Assembly (NCBI RefSeq): GCF_011759705.1
Contig: NZ_JAAOZF010000001.1
Location: forward strand, 1,547,152 to 1,611,151
Source of the DNA: Microbacterium ulmi
GTDB lineage: Bacteria; Actinomycetota; Actinomycetes; Actinomycetales; Microbacteriaceae
Direction of reading: 5' to 3'
DNA length: 64,000 bases
Below, in pieces: positions 51,357-62,546 of this stretch. Both the position numbers and the translations under genes were made by a program. The notes under the pieces are model-generated. The model was not told the origin of the DNA and did no database searches. It worked only from the letters and a program-made list of their open reading frames with translations. The stretch's first letter is position 1. Each line of letters opens with the position of its first letter.

Positions 51357-53452
51357 TGCGGGCTCCGCTCGGCGGCGATCGGGAACTCGGCGGTGACCGT
51401 CGTCCCGCCGCCGGGTCGCGAGACCACCTCGAGGCGTCCGCCGAGCGCGGCGACCCGCTCCCGCAGGTTGGCGAGGCCGCTGCCGGTGGCCCGCTCCACG
51501 TCGAAGCCGACTCCGTCGTCGCGCGCGCACACCTCGAGCGCCCGGCCCTCCAGGTGCAGCTCGATCTCGATGCGATGCGCCGAGCCGTGCTTGAGCGTGT
51601 TCGCGAGCGCCTCGGCGAGCGTGAAGTACGCCGCCCCCTCCACTTCGTCCGACAGGCGGATCCCGCGCAGCACGGGATCGGCCCGCACCTCCACCGCGAC
51701 GGGATGCCGGCCCGCCAGCGCCTCCACCGCGGCCAGCAGCCCGTGGTCGCTCAGCACGGAGGGGTGGATCCCCTGGGCGAAGTCGCGCAGGTCGGCGAGC
51801 ACGCGGCGCAGACCCTCCTGCGCCCTCTCGAGGTCTTCGCCGACGGCGTCGCCGCTGCGCCCATACTCCTGCCGCGCCTGCCCCACGAGCCCGATGAGGG
51901 CCGTGAGGTCCTGCTGGACGCCGTCGTGGATGTTCCGCTCGATGCGCCGGCGCTCCTGCTCCTGGGCGCGCGCGAGGCGAGCGCGCGACGTGCGCAGCAG
52001 CGCGGCCTGGTCGGTGAGCTCCTGCTTCAGCCGGACGTTGCGCACCGCCATGCCGGCCTGGCGGGCGAAGGTCTCGATGATCGCCACGTCGGCGCCGCTG
52101 AGATGGCCCGACGTCTTCTGCCCGCACTCGATCATCCCGACGCGTTCGCCGTCGACCTCGATGGGCACCACGAGCGCAGCCGGCGGCTCGCCGTCCGCGG
52201 CACCCGTCCCGCCGTCGCTGCGGAGCAGCCGCACGCGCGCCCAGCGCAGGCCCATGCCGTCTTCGAGCGTGGCGCGCATGCGCGGCAGCAGCGCGTCGAG
52301 GTCGTAGGTGCCCGCGAGCGACTCGCCCAGCCCGACGACGAGCTGCGCCGGATCGGTGCGCGCTCCGAACACCCAACGGTCGGCGAGCCGCTCGAGCCGT
52401 GCACGCACGGGCTGGAACGCGACCGCCGCGACCATCGCGACGGCGACCGCCCAGCCGACGGGCAGCAGGGCGCCTGCGGCGGTGCCGACCGTCGACGCGA
52501 CGATGACGAAGACGACCGCGATCACGGTCCACAGCAGCCCGTAGAGCACCGTCCCCCGGACCACCCGATCCGCGTTGAGGCCGGCCGGCTGCAGCATCCC
52601 GAGCCCGATGGCCACGGCGAAGCCGATGACCACCGCGCCCCAGGCAAGCGAGACGAACACGTCTGCCGCGCCCGTGAGGACCGCCTGCGAGACGAGCGGG
52701 ATGGGCATCAGCGCCACGGGGACGAGGAGCCAGCGCATCGGACGCCGCGCCCGCGCGTCGGCTCTGCGGTATCTGAGGGCGAGCAGCACCGCGCCGACGA
52801 TCACGACGGCAGGACCGGTGACCTCCTGCGCAACGCCGCCGATGCGGGGATCGATCGCGACGAGCGGGTTGGCGAACGGGTTCGGGATCGACTCGTCGCT
52901 CACGTAGAACGGCAGCACGACGGTGGGGCTGCTCGCGATGAGCACGATCGGCACGAGGAGGGCGAGCCACGTGAGGCGCAGCACGACCTGCTCGTACGGG
53001 CGTTGCACGACCCCGTCGGCGAACAGCCCGAGAACCCGTGCGACGGCGATCGCAGGGATCAGGTAGAGGCACTCCTGGGCGAGGTTCCACAGCGCCACCG
53101 TTGCGTCCGGTGCGCTCGCGGCGAGGGCTTCGCGCAGGCCCCAGATCGCGACCTCGAACACCGTCACGAGGGTGGCGAGCGCGAGCCAGGGGACGAGCGG
53201 ATGCTGCGGCCGACGCACGAGGACCACGATGGCCACCGCGACGGTGACGGCGTACATGACCATCCAGGGCAGGAAGTGCCAGAGGTCGGCGGAGAACGCG
53301 GCCACCACGACGACGACCCAGCACGTCGAGGACAGCCCGACGAGCCCCCACGCGATCACGGGGCGCACGGCGCTTCCCGAGCGGGCACCTCCCCGCAGTC
53401 GGAGGCCGGACGCGTCGCCCGGCAGCGCGCTGGTCGTCATGGCACGTCCCAT
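51353..53452 (-). CDS. DesK/NarX-type sensor histidine kinase with multi-span membrane sensor and GAF domain
   Basis: This 699-residue protein has about ten hydrophobic segments in its first 330 residues. A GAF domain follows (about 345-480), then a HisKA_3 dimerisation domain with the phospho-His in ERRRIERNIHDGVQQDL, and a HATPase domain (EALANTLKHG, DDGVGFD, GSGLANLRERV). Start at ATG 53452 is preferred because GAGAGG lies 6 nt upstream; ATG 53440 is possible. Signal unknown. Divergence from a copper oxidase operon makes copper, redox or cell-envelope stress plausible; this is inference. Confidence 0.88.
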   Translation of the reverse strand: MGRAMTTSALPGDASGLRLRGGARSGSAVRPVIAWGLVGLSSTCWVVVVVAAFSADLWHFLPWMVMYAVTVAVAIVVLVRRPQHPLVPWLALATLVTVFEVAIWGLREALAASAPDATVALWNLAQECLYLIPAIAVARVLGLFADGVVQRPYEQVVLRLTWLALLVPIVLIASSPTVVLPFYVSDESIPNPFANPLVAIDPRIGGVAQEVTGPAVVIVGAVLLALRYRRADARARRPMRWLLVPVALMPIPLVSQAVLTGAADVFVSLAWGAVVIGFAVAIGLGMLQPAGLNADRVVRGTVLYGLLWTVIAVVFVIVASTVGTAAGALLPVGWAVAVAMVAAVAFQPVRARLERLADRWVFGARTDPAQLVVGLGESLAGTYDLDALLPRMRATLEDGMGLRWARVRLLRSDGGTGAADGEPPAALVVPIEVDGERVGMIECGQKTSGHLSGADVAIIETFARQAGMAVRNVRLKQELTDQAALLRTSRARLARAQEQERRRIERNIHDGVQQDLTALIGLVGQARQEYGRSGDAVGEDLERAQEGLRRVLADLRDFAQGIHPSVLSDHGLLAAVEALAGRHPVAVEVRADPVLRGIRLSDEVEGAAYFTLAEALANTLKHGSAHRIEIELHLEGRALEVCARDDGVGFDVERATGSGLANLRERVAALGGRLEVVSRPGGGTTVTAEFPIAAERSPQ

Positions 53453-53592
53453 GATGGACCTCTCCCGGGCGCTTGTCGTGGGGCATCCCCATCGATGCCG
53501 TTGTGGATTTCCGCAGTCGAGTGTGCGGCCAGCGGGATGTGCCAGGGCTTCGCACGACCCGTAGCGTGCAGCGCATCGCACCGTGTCCGCCC

Positions 53593-53606
53593 GTGCCGCT
53601 CGGCAC
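53593..53606. promoter_or_regulatory. Short palindrome in the divergent promoter region of the oxidase operon
   Basis: GTGCCGCTCGGCAC is an inverted repeat 19 nt before the DUF6220 gene start. It lies downstream of a possible -10 (TAGCGT at about 53562). It may be an operator or a leader hairpin. Confidence 0.35.
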
Positions 53607-53625
53607 GCTGATCCCGGAGGGTTCC

Positions 53626-54093
53626 ATGCGCAAGGCATTCCTCGTCGTCAACGCGCTGCTGACGCTGTCGCTCATCGCGCAGCTCTACTTCGCGGCGCTC
53701 GGCGTCTTCTCGCCCCCTGAGGACGAGCTGTTCCGGTTCCATGCGATGAACGGACGGTTCATCCTTCCCGTGCTGATCATCGTGTGGATCGTGTTCGGCT
53801 TCATCGCCAGGATCGGCCGGACGAGCATCATCCTGACCTTCGTCGGCCTCGTGCTCCTCGCGCTCCAGACCGGCTACTTCCTCATCGCGGGGGCGATGGG
53901 GGCGACGCCGCCGCCGAACGAGTACACGCCGGGGGCGACTCCGTACGTCCTGGCCCTGCACGGGCTCGGCGGGACGCTCCTGCTGCTGCTCACGGTCTGG
54001 GTGTTCTTCCGCGTGCGGGGCATGGGTCCGCTCGGCCGGTCGTCGGCGGAGACGACGGCGTCCGAGCCGGTCACGTCGACGCCCACGACCTGA
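53626..54093 (+). CDS. DUF6220-like four-TM membrane protein
   Basis: This 155-residue protein has four predicted membrane segments (about 5-25, 42-60, 65-90 and 105-130). His residues occur in the first and last hairpins (FHAMNGR, LALHGLGG). Size and pattern resemble DUF6220 proteins, which may bind haem or quinone; I am not certain of the family. GGAGGG precedes the ATG. It is the first gene of an operon with a membrane-tethered multicopper oxidase. Confidence 0.6.
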   Translation: MRKAFLVVNALLTLSLIAQLYFAALGVFSPPEDELFRFHAMNGRFILPVLIIVWIVFGFIARIGRTSIILTFVGLVLLALQTGYFLIAGAMGATPPPNEYTPGATPYVLALHGLGGTLLLLLTVWVFFRVRGMGPLGRSSAETTASEPVTSTPTT

Positions 54094-54116
54094 CCTCGCG
54101 AGGAAGGGAGGCTCCG

Positions 54117-56111
54117 ATGCGCGCCGTGCTGCTCGGCATCGGATACCTCGTGCTCGCCGCCGCCGGCGCGACGTGCTGGGGACTCGTGCTCGCGAGCTCA
54201 CGTCGCACCGGAGGCGGCGCCTCCAGGGCGCTGGGCCTGCTCGTCCTCGGCGGACTGGCTGCCCTGTCCGGGCGGGGGCTCGTTGCGTGGCTGCTCGCGC
54301 AGCAGGACGTCGGGTTCGCGCAGGAGAAGCTCGCGGTCGGCCTGCCGCTCAGCGCTGCCGCGTCGATCCTCGTGGCTTCGCTGTGGTGGATGCCGCGCCG
54401 CGGCGACGTCGTGACCGCCCGGCGCGACGCGGTCACGGCGGGTGCGCTGGCTGCGGCCGCAGGCGCCGCGGTCGTCGAGATCGTTCTGACGGTCGTCGTC
54501 GGCGCTCCCGTCGGAGCGGCGGCGGCGGTGGCATCCGTCGCCGCCGTCGCGGGCGCGGGAGTCGCGACGGGGCTCGCGCGAGCCGCGCCGTCGCGCGCGG
54601 CGAGGCGCCCGGCCCTCGCCGCGGGGGCCGCCGCGATCGCCGTCGTCGTCGGCGTGGGCCTCGTCGGGTTCGTGAACTCGTTCGGCGCGGGCGCGCTGCA
54701 AGCCGGCGGGTTCGGGCCGGCTGCCGCGCACGGGCACGGCGCCGAGCCCGGCACCTCCCCGCCCACGGGCGATCGCCCCGTCACCGACCTGACCGCGGCT
54801 CCGCACGCGACGGCGGCGGCGGGCGAGACCGTCCAGGTCGTGCTCAGCGCCCAGCGGCAGCGGCTCACCCTGCCGTCCGGGAAGACGGTCGCGGCGTGGA
54901 CGTTCGGCGCGCTCGGCGGCCCCGCGATCGTCGCGCGGGTGGGCGACACGCTCTCGGTCCGCGTGACGAACGTCGACATCGATTCCGGCGCGACCGTGCA
55001 CTGGCATGGCTACCCCGTCGCGAACGCGTTCGATGGAGTCGCCGGAGTGACGCAGGATGCCGTGAGACCCGGCGGCCAGTACCTCGCGGACATCCCGATG
55101 TCGCAGCCGGGCACGTACTGGTATCACACTCATCAGCGCAGCTCGGATGGCGTCGTGCGCGGGCTGTACGGCACTCTCGTCGTGCAGCCCGAGACCGGCC
55201 CCACCGAGGACGTCGACCTCACCCTGCCGGTGCACACCTTCTCGGGATCGGTCGTGCTGGGCACCAGCGACGTGCTCGAGGAGCGAGTGGTCGAAGCCGG
55301 CAGGTCCGTCCGCCTCCGGCTCGTCAACACCGATCAGACCCCGCACACCTTCGCGGTGCGGGGGGCGCCCTTCCGCATCGCGGCGCTCGACGGGATGGAT
55401 GTCGCATCCCGCTCCCTGCGTGACAGGTCGGTCGTCGTCGCCGCGGGTGGCCGGGTCGACGTCGTGCTCGTGATGCCCGACGCCGCCGTGCGGGTCGGCG
55501 TCGCGAGTGCACGGAAGGCGGGCATCGCCCTGCTGCCGCGCGCGGGCGCGGACGTGCCTGCGCTCTCGATCCCCGCGACGGCGTTCGACCCCCTCTCGGA
55601 TCTCGGGCCAGCGCTCGCCGACAGCGCCCCGCGGTCGGCCGCGGATGCCGCGATCGACGCCGCGCTGCACGGCGACGGCTTCGACGTGGAGCGGACGCTC
55701 ATCCTCGACCGTCTTCCGCGCATCGTCCAGGGAGCGCCGAACTATGCGTACACCGTCGACGGGCGGGTGTATCCCCACATCGAGCCGACGATCGTCGACG
55801 CAGGCGACGTGGTCCGCCTCCGGTTCGTGAATCGGAGCTCCGAGACGCATCCGATGCACCCGCACGGGCACGCCGTGAGGGTGCTGTCGGTCGACGGCCG
55901 GATGCCGGAGCAGCCGCTGTGGCTCGACACGTTCGACGTCGGCCCGGGCGAGGTATGGGAGGTCGCGCTGTACGCCGACAACCCGGGCATCTGGATGGAC
56001 CATTGCCACAACCTCGAGCACGCGGCGCTCGGCATGGTGACGCACCTCGCCTACCGGGGCGTGTCGTCGCCGTTCGAGCACGGGGGACCGGCGGGCAATC
56101 AGCCGGAGTGA
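54117..56111 (+). CDS. Membrane-anchored multicopper oxidase
   Basis: This 664-residue protein has about six to seven N-terminal membrane segments (1-205), a histidine-containing linker (AAAHGHGAEPG) and a laccase-like multicopper oxidase. Copper ligands are visible as HWHG (His295-297), HTHQ (His337-339), HPMHPHGH (from His578) and HCHNLEHAALGM (from His629, with the type 1 Met). All four copper-site motifs are intact. A multi-span anchor ahead of an MCO is unusual compared with soluble CueO or laccase. AGGAAGGGAG precedes the ATG. It probably oxidises copper, metals or phenolics at the outer face of the membrane. Confidence 0.9.
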   Translation: MRAVLLGIGYLVLAAAGATCWGLVLASSRRTGGGASRALGLLVLGGLAALSGRGLVAWLLAQQDVGFAQEKLAVGLPLSAAASILVASLWWMPRRGDVVTARRDAVTAGALAAAAGAAVVEIVLTVVVGAPVGAAAAVASVAAVAGAGVATGLARAAPSRAARRPALAAGAAAIAVVVGVGLVGFVNSFGAGALQAGGFGPAAAHGHGAEPGTSPPTGDRPVTDLTAAPHATAAAGETVQVVLSAQRQRLTLPSGKTVAAWTFGALGGPAIVARVGDTLSVRVTNVDIDSGATVHWHGYPVANAFDGVAGVTQDAVRPGGQYLADIPMSQPGTYWYHTHQRSSDGVVRGLYGTLVVQPETGPTEDVDLTLPVHTFSGSVVLGTSDVLEERVVEAGRSVRLRLVNTDQTPHTFAVRGAPFRIAALDGMDVASRSLRDRSVVVAAGGRVDVVLVMPDAAVRVGVASARKAGIALLPRAGADVPALSIPATAFDPLSDLGPALADSAPRSAADAAIDAALHGDGFDVERTLILDRLPRIVQGAPNYAYTVDGRVYPHIEPTIVDAGDVVRLRFVNRSSETHPMHPHGHAVRVLSVDGRMPEQPLWLDTFDVGPGEVWEVALYADNPGIWMDHCHNLEHAALGMVTHLAYRGVSSPFEHGGPAGNQPE

Positions 56112-56118
56112 GGGGATC

Positions 56119-56715
56119 ATGCCGGAGCAGCTGCGCATCTGGACGGGGCTCGCGGGAGCCATGCTCGCCGCGGCGGGCATCGTGCTCGTCCTCTTCTTCG
56201 TGCTCGCGATGCCGTTCGGGGTGGCCCGCGCGCAGTGGGCCTGGCTGGGCCCCGTCAACGACTGGCTCTCCGTGCTCGCGGCGGGTCCGTGGATCGTCGC
56301 GACCCTCCTGCTCGCGCAGCGTGCCCGCATGACGGGCGCGTGGTGGATCTTCACGGGCGCCGTCGTCATCGGAATCGTCGCGATGACGATCGTGACGGTC
56401 CTCATGCTCGCGGGCCGGGCGACGCTTGCCGTGCAGTACGTCGCGGCGGTGCCGACGATCGCGCTCGCGATCCTCTGGGCGGTGTTCGCGACCCGCCTCG
56501 CGGTCGGGCGGGCGTTCGTCCCGCCGTGGATCGCCGTGCTCGCCGTCGTGCTCGCGACGGCGTTCGTGATCGCGTTCGTGCTGATCGGCGCGTCGTCCGC
56601 TCTGCCCCAGGGACCTGGTCGCACGGCGCTCTGGCTCGTCGGCGGTGCCGTGGGACTCGTCGTCTACGTCGGCTACCCGGCGCTGTGGCTGTGCATCGCG
56701 TCGACGGCCCGCTGA
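56119..56715 (+). CDS. Six-TM membrane protein of unknown function in the oxidase operon
   Basis: This 198-residue protein is composed almost entirely of six hydrophobic segments (about 10-32, 45-65, 72-97, 103-125, 133-160 and 168-192). It has no recognised motif. GAGGGGATC directly precedes the ATG, 7 bp after the oxidase stop, so it is co-transcribed. It may be a subunit for the membrane part of the oxidase or an electron-transfer partner; this is inference. Confidence 0.6.
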   Translation: MPEQLRIWTGLAGAMLAAAGIVLVLFFVLAMPFGVARAQWAWLGPVNDWLSVLAAGPWIVATLLLAQRARMTGAWWIFTGAVVIGIVAMTIVTVLMLAGRATLAVQYVAAVPTIALAILWAVFATRLAVGRAFVPPWIAVLAVVLATAFVIAFVLIGASSALPQGPGRTALWLVGGAVGLVVYVGYPALWLCIASTAR

Positions 56716-56838
56716 CGCCGCAGGGCGGCGCGGGCGTGGATGCCGCGGCCCGGCCGTCGCGCTGAGCGTCCGTGCGCCAGGCGGTCGCGGAATAACGCGG
56801 CATCCCGAGCCGTTCCGGAAGACGTGGATTACGGACAC

Positions 56839-59073
56839 ATGCTCGAGTTCGGAGCCTTCATCACCCCGTCGGCGGCGAACCCGCAGTCCCCGGTGGCGCT
56901 CGCACAGGTGGCCGAGGCGTCCGGTCTCGATCTCGTCACGTTCCAGGACCACCCGTATCAGCCGGCGTTCCTCGACACGTGGACGCTCATGACCTACGTC
57001 GCCGCCCAGACGCAGACGATCCGCGTGGCCCCGAACGTGCTCAACCTGCCGCTGCGCCCGCCTGCCGTCGTCGCGCGGTCGGCTGCGAGCCTCGACCTGC
57101 TCTCCGGCGGGCGCTTCAGTCTCGGCATCGGCGCAGGCGGCTTCTGGGACGCCATCGCGGCGATGGGCGGCACGCGCCTCACACCGGGCCAGGCCGTGAC
57201 GGCGCTCGACGAGGCGATCGACGTCATCCGCGCTCTCTGGGACACCGACGAGCGCGGCGGCGTGTTCACCGAGGGCCGCCACCATCGCGTGACCGGCGCG
57301 AAGCGCGGCCCGCGGCCGGCGCACGACATCCCGATCTGGATCGGCGCCTACAAGCCCCGCATGCTCGCCCTCACAGGACGCAAGGGCGACGGGTGGCTGC
57401 CGTCGCTGCCGTACCTGCAGCCCGGCGACCTCGCGAAGGGCAATGCCGCGATCGACGAGGCCGCCATCTCCGTCGGCCGCGACGTCCGCGAGATCCAGCG
57501 TCTGCTCAACGTCGGGGCGCCGCAGACCGACGTCACGACGTGGATCGAGCAGCTCGCGAGCCTCGCGCTCGACGACGGCATCGGCACGTTCATCGTCATG
57601 GGCGACGACCCGCGGGTTCTCCAGCAGCTCGGCCAGGATGTCGCGCCCGCCGTGCGCGAGCTCGTCGCACGCGAGCGCGGCGTCCGCGGCACGAGCGCGG
57701 GTCCGGTCCGCAGCGCGATCGCGCTGGCCCGTCGCCGCGACGGGATCGCGTACGACGACGTCCCCGTGGGCCTGCGCACGATCGAGCCCGGCGACTTCGA
57801 GTACGCCGATGTCCGCTCGACCTACATGCGCGGCGGCGCGCCGGGAATCGTGCTGCAGCCCGACTCGCCCGCGCAGGTCGCCGAGGCCGTCGCGTTCGGG
57901 CGGCGGCATCCTGAACTGCCCCTCGCGGTGCGCAGCGGCGGCCACGGCGTGAGCGGCCGCAGCACGAACGACGGCGGCATCGTCATCGACGTGCGGCGTC
58001 TCAACGCGATCGAGGTGCTCGACGAGGACCGCCGTCTCGTGCGGATCGGCCCCGGCGCGCGCTGGATGGAGGTCGCGGCGGCCCTCGGCGAGCACGGCTG
58101 GGCCCTCACATCGGGCGACTACGGCGGGGTCGGCGTCGGCGGTCTCGCGACGGCGGGCGGCATCGGCTTCCTCGCCCGCGAGCACGGCCTCACGATCGAC
58201 CACATGGTCGCGGCCGAGCTCGTGCTCGCCGACGGGTCGATCGTGCGGACGGATGCCGAGACCCGCCCCGACCTGTTCTGGGCCGTCCGCGGCGCCGGGG
58301 CGAACGTCGGCATCGTGACGGCGTTCGAGTTCGTCGTCGACGAGGTCGGCGATGTCGGCTGGGCGCAGCTCGCGTTCGACGCGACGGATGCCGAGGCCTT
58401 CCTCGAGGGCTACGGGCGCATCATGGAATCGGCGCCGCGCGACCTCACGGCATTCCTCATCATGGGCGCCGCGCGCCCCGGGCAGCCGCGCATCGCCCAG
58501 CTCATGGCCATGATCGACTCCGACGACCCCGACACGATCATCGAGCGCCTGCAGCCGTTCGCCGAGCTCGCGCCGCTCGTGCAGCAGTCCGTGACCGTGA
58601 CGACGTATCCGCGGGTCATGGCCAACGCCGACCTCGGTCCGCAGCACGGCTCGGGCGAGCCGCACGCGCGCTCCGCGCTCCTCGAGCACATCACGCCCGC
58701 GTTCGCGCGCGACGCCGTCGCGATGCTCGACGCGGGCGGGTCGTACTTCCTGCAGTTCCGCGCGGTGGGCGGCGCGGTCGCCGACGTCCCCGAGGACGAG
58801 ACGGCGTACTCCACCCGGTCCGCGAACTTCTCGGTCATCGCGTTCGGCGCGAACCCCGACCGGCTCGACGCGACCTGGGAGCCCGTCCGCGGGCACGCGC
58901 GGGGCATGTACCTGAGCTTCGAGACGTCGCTGCGTCCCGAGCGGATCACGGAGGCGTTCCCGCTGCACAAGCTCGAGCGCCTGCGCGCGATCAAGGCGGA
59001 GGTCGACCCCGACGGCGTCTTCGCCGACAACTTCTCCGTGACGCAGTGCGAAGAGGTCGAGGCCGCGGCCTGA
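56839..59073 (+). CDS. Natural fusion: LLM-class flavin-dependent oxidoreductase plus berberine-bridge-type FAD oxidoreductase
   Basis: This 744-residue protein has two enzymes in one chain. Residues 1-about 300 are a luciferase-like (LLM, FMN/F420-type) barrel with MLEFGAFITP, GGRFSLGIGAGGFWD and IPIWIGAYKPRML. After a linker (about 300-345), residues 345-744 form a PCMH-type FAD domain with LAVRSGGHGVSGRS (His369, the usual 8-alpha-FAD attachment) and VGVGGLATAGGIGFLAREHG. The C-terminal BBE-like end is DPDGVFADNFSV. The second covalent Cys of bicovalent BBE enzymes is absent (SGDYGG in its place). Separate genes are the norm for both families. The frame is uninterrupted, so it is not a sequencing artefact. 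Confidence 0.85.
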   Translation: MLEFGAFITPSAANPQSPVALAQVAEASGLDLVTFQDHPYQPAFLDTWTLMTYVAAQTQTIRVAPNVLNLPLRPPAVVARSAASLDLLSGGRFSLGIGAGGFWDAIAAMGGTRLTPGQAVTALDEAIDVIRALWDTDERGGVFTEGRHHRVTGAKRGPRPAHDIPIWIGAYKPRMLALTGRKGDGWLPSLPYLQPGDLAKGNAAIDEAAISVGRDVREIQRLLNVGAPQTDVTTWIEQLASLALDDGIGTFIVMGDDPRVLQQLGQDVAPAVRELVARERGVRGTSAGPVRSAIALARRRDGIAYDDVPVGLRTIEPGDFEYADVRSTYMRGGAPGIVLQPDSPAQVAEAVAFGRRHPELPLAVRSGGHGVSGRSTNDGGIVIDVRRLNAIEVLDEDRRLVRIGPGARWMEVAAALGEHGWALTSGDYGGVGVGGLATAGGIGFLAREHGLTIDHMVAAELVLADGSIVRTDAETRPDLFWAVRGAGANVGIVTAFEFVVDEVGDVGWAQLAFDATDAEAFLEGYGRIMESAPRDLTAFLIMGAARPGQPRIAQLMAMIDSDDPDTIIERLQPFAELAPLVQQSVTVTTYPRVMANADLGPQHGSGEPHARSALLEHITPAFARDAVAMLDAGGSYFLQFRAVGGAVADVPEDETAYSTRSANFSVIAFGANPDRLDATWEPVRGHARGMYLSFETSLRPERITEAFPLHKLERLRAIKAEVDPDGVFADNFSVTQCEEVEAAA

Positions 59074-59100
59074 GTCCGCCCGGACGTCCTGGCACCGCAT

Positions 59101-59165
59101 CCGCTGCTGTTTCGCGCACCCGCGCCGCACAGATGCGCCGCGGGTGCACAGTTCAGGAGCGGTCG
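59101..59165. repeat. Diverged fourth copy of the hairpin repeat
   Basis: GCTGTTTCGCGCACCCGCG (from 59104) and CCGCGGGTGCAC (59138-59149) form a hairpin in the same context as the three copies at 20934-21409, with GCGGTCG at the right end. Stem bases differ but pairing is mostly kept. The rest of the 176-bp gap to the VapB gene holds nothing else recognised. Confidence 0.6.
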
Positions 59166-59249
59166 TGGGGCCGCCGTTGGCGCGAGGCGATGCGACGCCA
59201 AGCGGATGCGGCTGTTGACCGGTGATGAGTGATGCGTGATGCTTGATGC

Positions 59250-59477
59250 ATGCGGACGACACTGACGATCGACGACGACGTCCTCGCGGCAGCCAAGCAG
59301 TTCGCCGACTCGCGGGGGATCACGCTGGGGGAGGCGATCTCGCAGCTGGCGCGAGCGACGCTGACGGAGAGGCGCCGATTCGGGATGCGCAACGGGATCA
59401 TGCTGCTGCCGACCTCTCCCGACGCCGCACGTGCCACTGTCGAGGACGTCACGGCGCTGCAGGACGACGCGTCGTGA
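59250..59477 (+). CDS. VapB-type antitoxin
   Basis: This 75-residue protein has an N-terminal ribbon-helix-helix pattern (MRTTLTIDDDVLAAAKQFAD, then GITLGEAISQLAR). A C-terminal tail follows that would wrap the toxin. It overlaps the PIN-domain gene by 4 bp (GTGA), the usual antitoxin-first order with autoregulation. No clear Shine-Dalgarno precedes the ATG. Confidence 0.85.
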   Translation: MRTTLTIDDDVLAAAKQFADSRGITLGEAISQLARATLTERRRFGMRNGIMLLPTSPDAARATVEDVTALQDDAS

Positions 59478-59902
59478 CCACGCACCTCCTCGACGTCAAC
59501 GCCGTGATCGCCCTGATCGATCCGCTCCACGTCCACCACGACCGTGCGCATCGCTGGTTCGCAGCGCGCGGTTCCGCACCGTGGCACACGAGCCCGACGG
59601 TGCAGAACGGCGTCGTCCGGGTCGTGAGTCATCCGAACTATCCGAACACGCAGCCCGCGCCCGTGGTTCTCGCAAGCCTCGCGAGCCTCGTGGCCCGCGA
59701 GGACCACGTGTTCCTCGCGGATGCCGTGAGCCTGCTCGACGCGTCGGTGCACACCGAGCGGCTGCTCGCGAGCTCGCAGGTGACCGACACCTACCTGCTG
59801 CACCTCGCGGCCTCCAACGACGCGCTGCTCGCGACCTTCGACACCCGCATCGTCACGACCGCCGTGCCGTCGGGGTCGGACGTCGTGTTCGCGATCCCCT
59901 GA
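59474..59902 (+). CDS. VapC-type PIN-domain ribonuclease toxin
   Basis: This 142-residue PIN protein has the first acidic residue in HLLDVNAVIALID and later acids in VTDTYLLHLA and LATFDTRI. The second position reads SPTVQNGVVRVVSHPNY, where the canonical Glu is Asn/Gln. This QNG variant occurs in a distinct VapC subgroup and does not by itself indicate inactivity. It cleaves RNA when free of VapB. Confidence 0.87.
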   Translation: MTTHLLDVNAVIALIDPLHVHHDRAHRWFAARGSAPWHTSPTVQNGVVRVVSHPNYPNTQPAPVVLASLASLVAREDHVFLADAVSLLDASVHTERLLASSQVTDTYLLHLAASNDALLATFDTRIVTTAVPSGSDVVFAIP

Positions 59903-59913
59903 GCGCGAGCGGC

Positions 59914-59929
59914 GGATGCCGCGGCATCC
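59914..59929 (+). terminator. Palindromic hairpin after vapC
   Basis: GGATGCC and GGCATCC are separated by GC, 12 nt after the VapC stop and before the next promoter. It can form a terminator-like stem and is also a clustered pair of the backbone motif GGATGCC. Confidence 0.5.
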
Positions 59930-59956
59930 CACGAGCGCGGTGTCTGTGTCCCACGG

Positions 59957-59962
59957 CAGACT
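59957..59962 (+). promoter_or_regulatory. -10 box of a probable leaderless promoter (UvrA-like gene)
   Basis: CAGACT ends exactly 6 nt before the ATG at 59969, and no ribosome-binding site is present. Confidence 0.5.
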
Positions 59963-59968
59963 GGGCTC

Positions 59969-62317
<2,349 letters not shown>

Positions 62318-62391
62318 CGCGGCGAGGCGGGTCGGTTCGTCGGCGAGGGGTGCGGGACGGCGCCGACGAGGCGAGTCCGAACCCCCTCGCC

Positions 62392-62435
62392 GCGGCGCCC
62401 TTTCCACCGGGAAGCGGCGCCCTTTCCACCGGGAA
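62392..62435 (+). repeat. Two perfect tandem copies of a 22-bp unit upstream of the surface-protein gene
   Basis: GCGGCGCCCTTTCCACCGGG plus AA occurs at 62392-62413 and 62414-62435 without change. Each copy carries TTCC...GGAA half-sites. They lie 24 bp before a TAGGCT -10 (62459-62464) and could be operator copies. Confidence 0.75.
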
Positions 62436-62458
62436 AAGGAGCGATCGCGACTTCCGGT

Positions 62459-62480
62459 TAGGCTGAAACGGCCATAGTCT
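62459..62480 (+). promoter_or_regulatory. Promoter region of the Ig-like surface-protein gene
   Basis: Two -10-like boxes, TAGGCT (62459-62464) and TAGTCT (62475-62480), precede the ATG at 62547. The 5' leader is about 65 nt. Confidence 0.45.
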
Positions 62481-62546
62481 TGCGCATCCCCTGCTCAGCG
62501 GGGATGCCGCCGCACGTTCCGAATCGCGTCTTGGGGGCACGACCGC

